From positions 186,001-250,000 of the forward strand of contig JACRHL010000005.1 in NCBI GenBank assembly GCA_016212085.1: DNA of 64,000 nucleotides, given 5' to 3'. Source of the DNA: Nitrospirota bacterium (lineage in GTDB: Bacteria; Nitrospirota; JACRHL01). The position numbers and the translations under genes were made by a program. Below, piece after piece: positions 62,840 through 64,000 of this stretch. Under the pieces are notes generated by a model, which worked only from the letters and a program-made list of their open reading frames with translations, made no database searches and had not been told where the DNA came from. Position 1 is the stretch's first letter; every line of letters starts with the position of its first letter.

Positions 62840-64000
62840 TCAGCCGTGCGGGTTGTAGGGCAGTGCCTCGGGCAGGGGCGGCGCCGGCGGCATCTTGGAG
62901 AGGCCGGTCCAGGTGCCGAACCAGCGGGTGCCGTCCGGCTCGAACAGCAGGGAGAACACGTTGTCGTCCTGGAGGCCCTGTTCCGTGGTCAGGGTCTGCC
63001 AGCGGCCGTCCTTGAAAAACGACACGCCGCCGTCCGTGGCCGCCCACAGGGTGCCCGCGGCATCGAATTGCAGCGCGTGGATGAAGTTGCCGCCCAGGCC
63101 GTCCCGGGCGGTATAGGTCTTCCAGGTCTTGCCGTCGAAGTGCGACAGGCCGGCGCCCCAGGTGCCGATCCACTTGCCGCCGTCCGGGGCGATGGCGATG
63201 CCCAGCACGTAGTTGGGGTTGTAGCCCTGGTTGGCCTTGCCCTCCACCTGGTGGTGGGCGGCGTTGGACTGCATCACCGGCTTGCGTTCCGCCTCCGGGA
63301 TGTCGGCCCCCAGGCCATCCTTGTGGGTGTAGTTGGTGAACGTCGTACCGTCGAAAACCGACACGCCCCCCTCGGTGCCGCACCAGATCAGGCCGCCTCG
63401 GTCGATCTCCACGTCGTACACCCACTTGTCCACCAGGCCGTCGGCCTCGGAATAGGTGTGGAAGCGGCCGTTTTCCAGGACGCTCAGCCCCTTCCAGGTG
63501 GCGATCCACAGGCGCCCGTCCCGGTCGAACTCCACGTCGTAGGCCCAGCGGTCGCCCAGTCCGTGCTCCGGGGTGTAGGTGGTCCAGTCCTTGCCGTCGT
63601 AGCGGGTGAGGCCGCCGCCGTAAGTGCTGATCCACAAGCTGTTGTCCGGCGCCACGTCGATGGCGTAGATGCCGTTGGCCAAAAGGCCCGGCCGGTCGCC
63701 CCGGCGCGTCTCGGCCACGGTGAATACCTCGTGGTCGTCGTAGCTGTCCACGTTGTAGCGGATCAGGCCGGTGGGCATGCCCAGCCACAGGTTGCGCCCC
63801 TGCATGGCGAGCGCCTTGACGTTGGCGCCGGTCTCGAAGTTGATGAAGCGCGGCAGCGGGTGGGCGCCGTGGCCGGGAGACATGGTTCCGTGCGGGGCCT
63901 GGGCCATGAGCGTGGGCTGGCCCGCGTGCGACGCCACCGGGCCGGCCAGCAGGGCCACGGCCAGGGCGGTCAGCGCCAGCCGGCGCCGGGCGCGTTGTGG
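62840..64000 (-). CDS. Exported two-component-regulator-type beta-propeller protein, start beyond the window
   Basis: The frame stays open to the window edge: the 14 codons before an internal GTG at 63958 read as the Arg-rich n-region and hydrophobic core of a signal peptide (RARRRLALTALAVALLAG), so the true start is beyond 64000. The rest is a chain of propeller blades of about 45 residues with recurring pairs such as LWISTYGGGLTRYDGKDW, LWIATWKGLSVLENGRFH and LWAATDGGVSFFKDGRW. This resembles sensor domains of hybrid two-component proteins, but without membrane or kinase parts. The ligand is unknown. Confidence 0.85.
   Translation of the reverse strand, partial: PQRARRRLALTALAVALLAGPVASHAGQPTLMAQAPHGTMSPGHGAHPLPRFINFETGANVKALAMQGRNLWLGMPTGLIRYNVDSYDDHEVFTVAETRRGDRPGLLANGIYAIDVAPDNSLWISTYGGGLTRYDGKDWTTYTPEHGLGDRWAYDVEFDRDGRLWIATWKGLSVLENGRFHTYSEADGLVDKWVYDVEIDRGGLIWCGTEGGVSVFDGTTFTNYTHKDGLGADIPEAERKPVMQSNAAHHQVEGKANQGYNPNYVLGIAIAPDGGKWIGTWGAGLSHFDGKTWKTYTARDGLGGNFIHALQFDAAGTLWAATDGGVSFFKDGRWQTLTTEQGLQDDNVFSLLFEPDGTRWFGTWTGLSKMPPAPPLPEALPYNPHG

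Noticed and set aside
62840-63958. Start of the beta-propeller gene at the GTG at 63958
   Set aside because: This would cut a signal peptide in half; the Arg-rich n-region continues in frame to the window edge, so the gene is treated as truncated.

Overview
The window is a GC-rich (roughly two-thirds G+C by eye), densely packed chromosomal segment from a Gram-negative bacterium, most likely a proteobacterium. The evidence is UbiA/UbiD quinone genes, lipobox lipoproteins, an outer-membrane beta-barrel, ExbB/ExbD proteins, UppP, FabI and a tRNA-Pro gene with an encoded CCA end. GTG and TTG starts are frequent and neighbouring genes often overlap by 4 bp (ATGA/GTGA). I see no prophage, insertion sequence or CRISPR array. 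The class (alpha-, gamma- or magnetococcus-like) cannot be fixed from this sequence alone.

Layout, left part (1-29014). A minus-strand set carries a partial exported protein, a formylglycine-enzyme-like lipoprotein, ubiD and ubiA. Divergent from it is the purine operon purQ-purL-purF, with no purS beside it. Next come a LOG-family gene, nth, a secreted nuclease and an isolated pseudopilin-like gene, and these are punctuated by two copies of a palindromic intergenic repeat. Minus-strand aspS-rluB, tpx and a probable operon (giant FG-GAP protein, gph, two M16 peptidases, uppP) follow. Then a plus-strand run, dut-rnd-fabI-ribD-small glycine-zipper protein-ald, ends at tRNA-Pro(CGG), which has a near-consensus promoter inside the end of ald.

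Middle (29107-40609). The most notable locus is a six-gene minus-strand operon at 29158-33897: a sulfur-carrier domain (ThiS-like) fused to cysteine synthase, two E1-like (MoeB/ThiF) activating enzymes, threonine synthase, a second MoaD/ThiS-like carrier and a small NIL-domain protein. Together they suggest protein-thiocarboxylate sulfur transfer into amino acids. After it come a YajR-like transporter with cmk, a ClC channel, a 59-residue cysteine-rich protein, and an ExbB-ExbD-ExbD-TPR operon in which one ExbD has lost its membrane aspartate.

Right part (40610-64000). A long structured leader precedes an exopolysaccharide locus of about 18 genes, 40934-62039: Wza-like lipoprotein, beta-barrel, Wzz-like chain-length protein, BY-kinase, initiating sugar transferase, polysaccharide deacetylase, FemAB-like protein, glycosyltransferases, O-antigen ligase, methyltransferase, flippase, a rhamnogalacturonan-lyase-like protein and a hexapeptide acyltransferase. 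The gene order is that of loci associated with exosortase A (XrtA), although no exosortase or PEP-CTERM protein lies in the window. The window ends with a DUF268-like methyltransferase and a beta-propeller protein that runs off the right edge.
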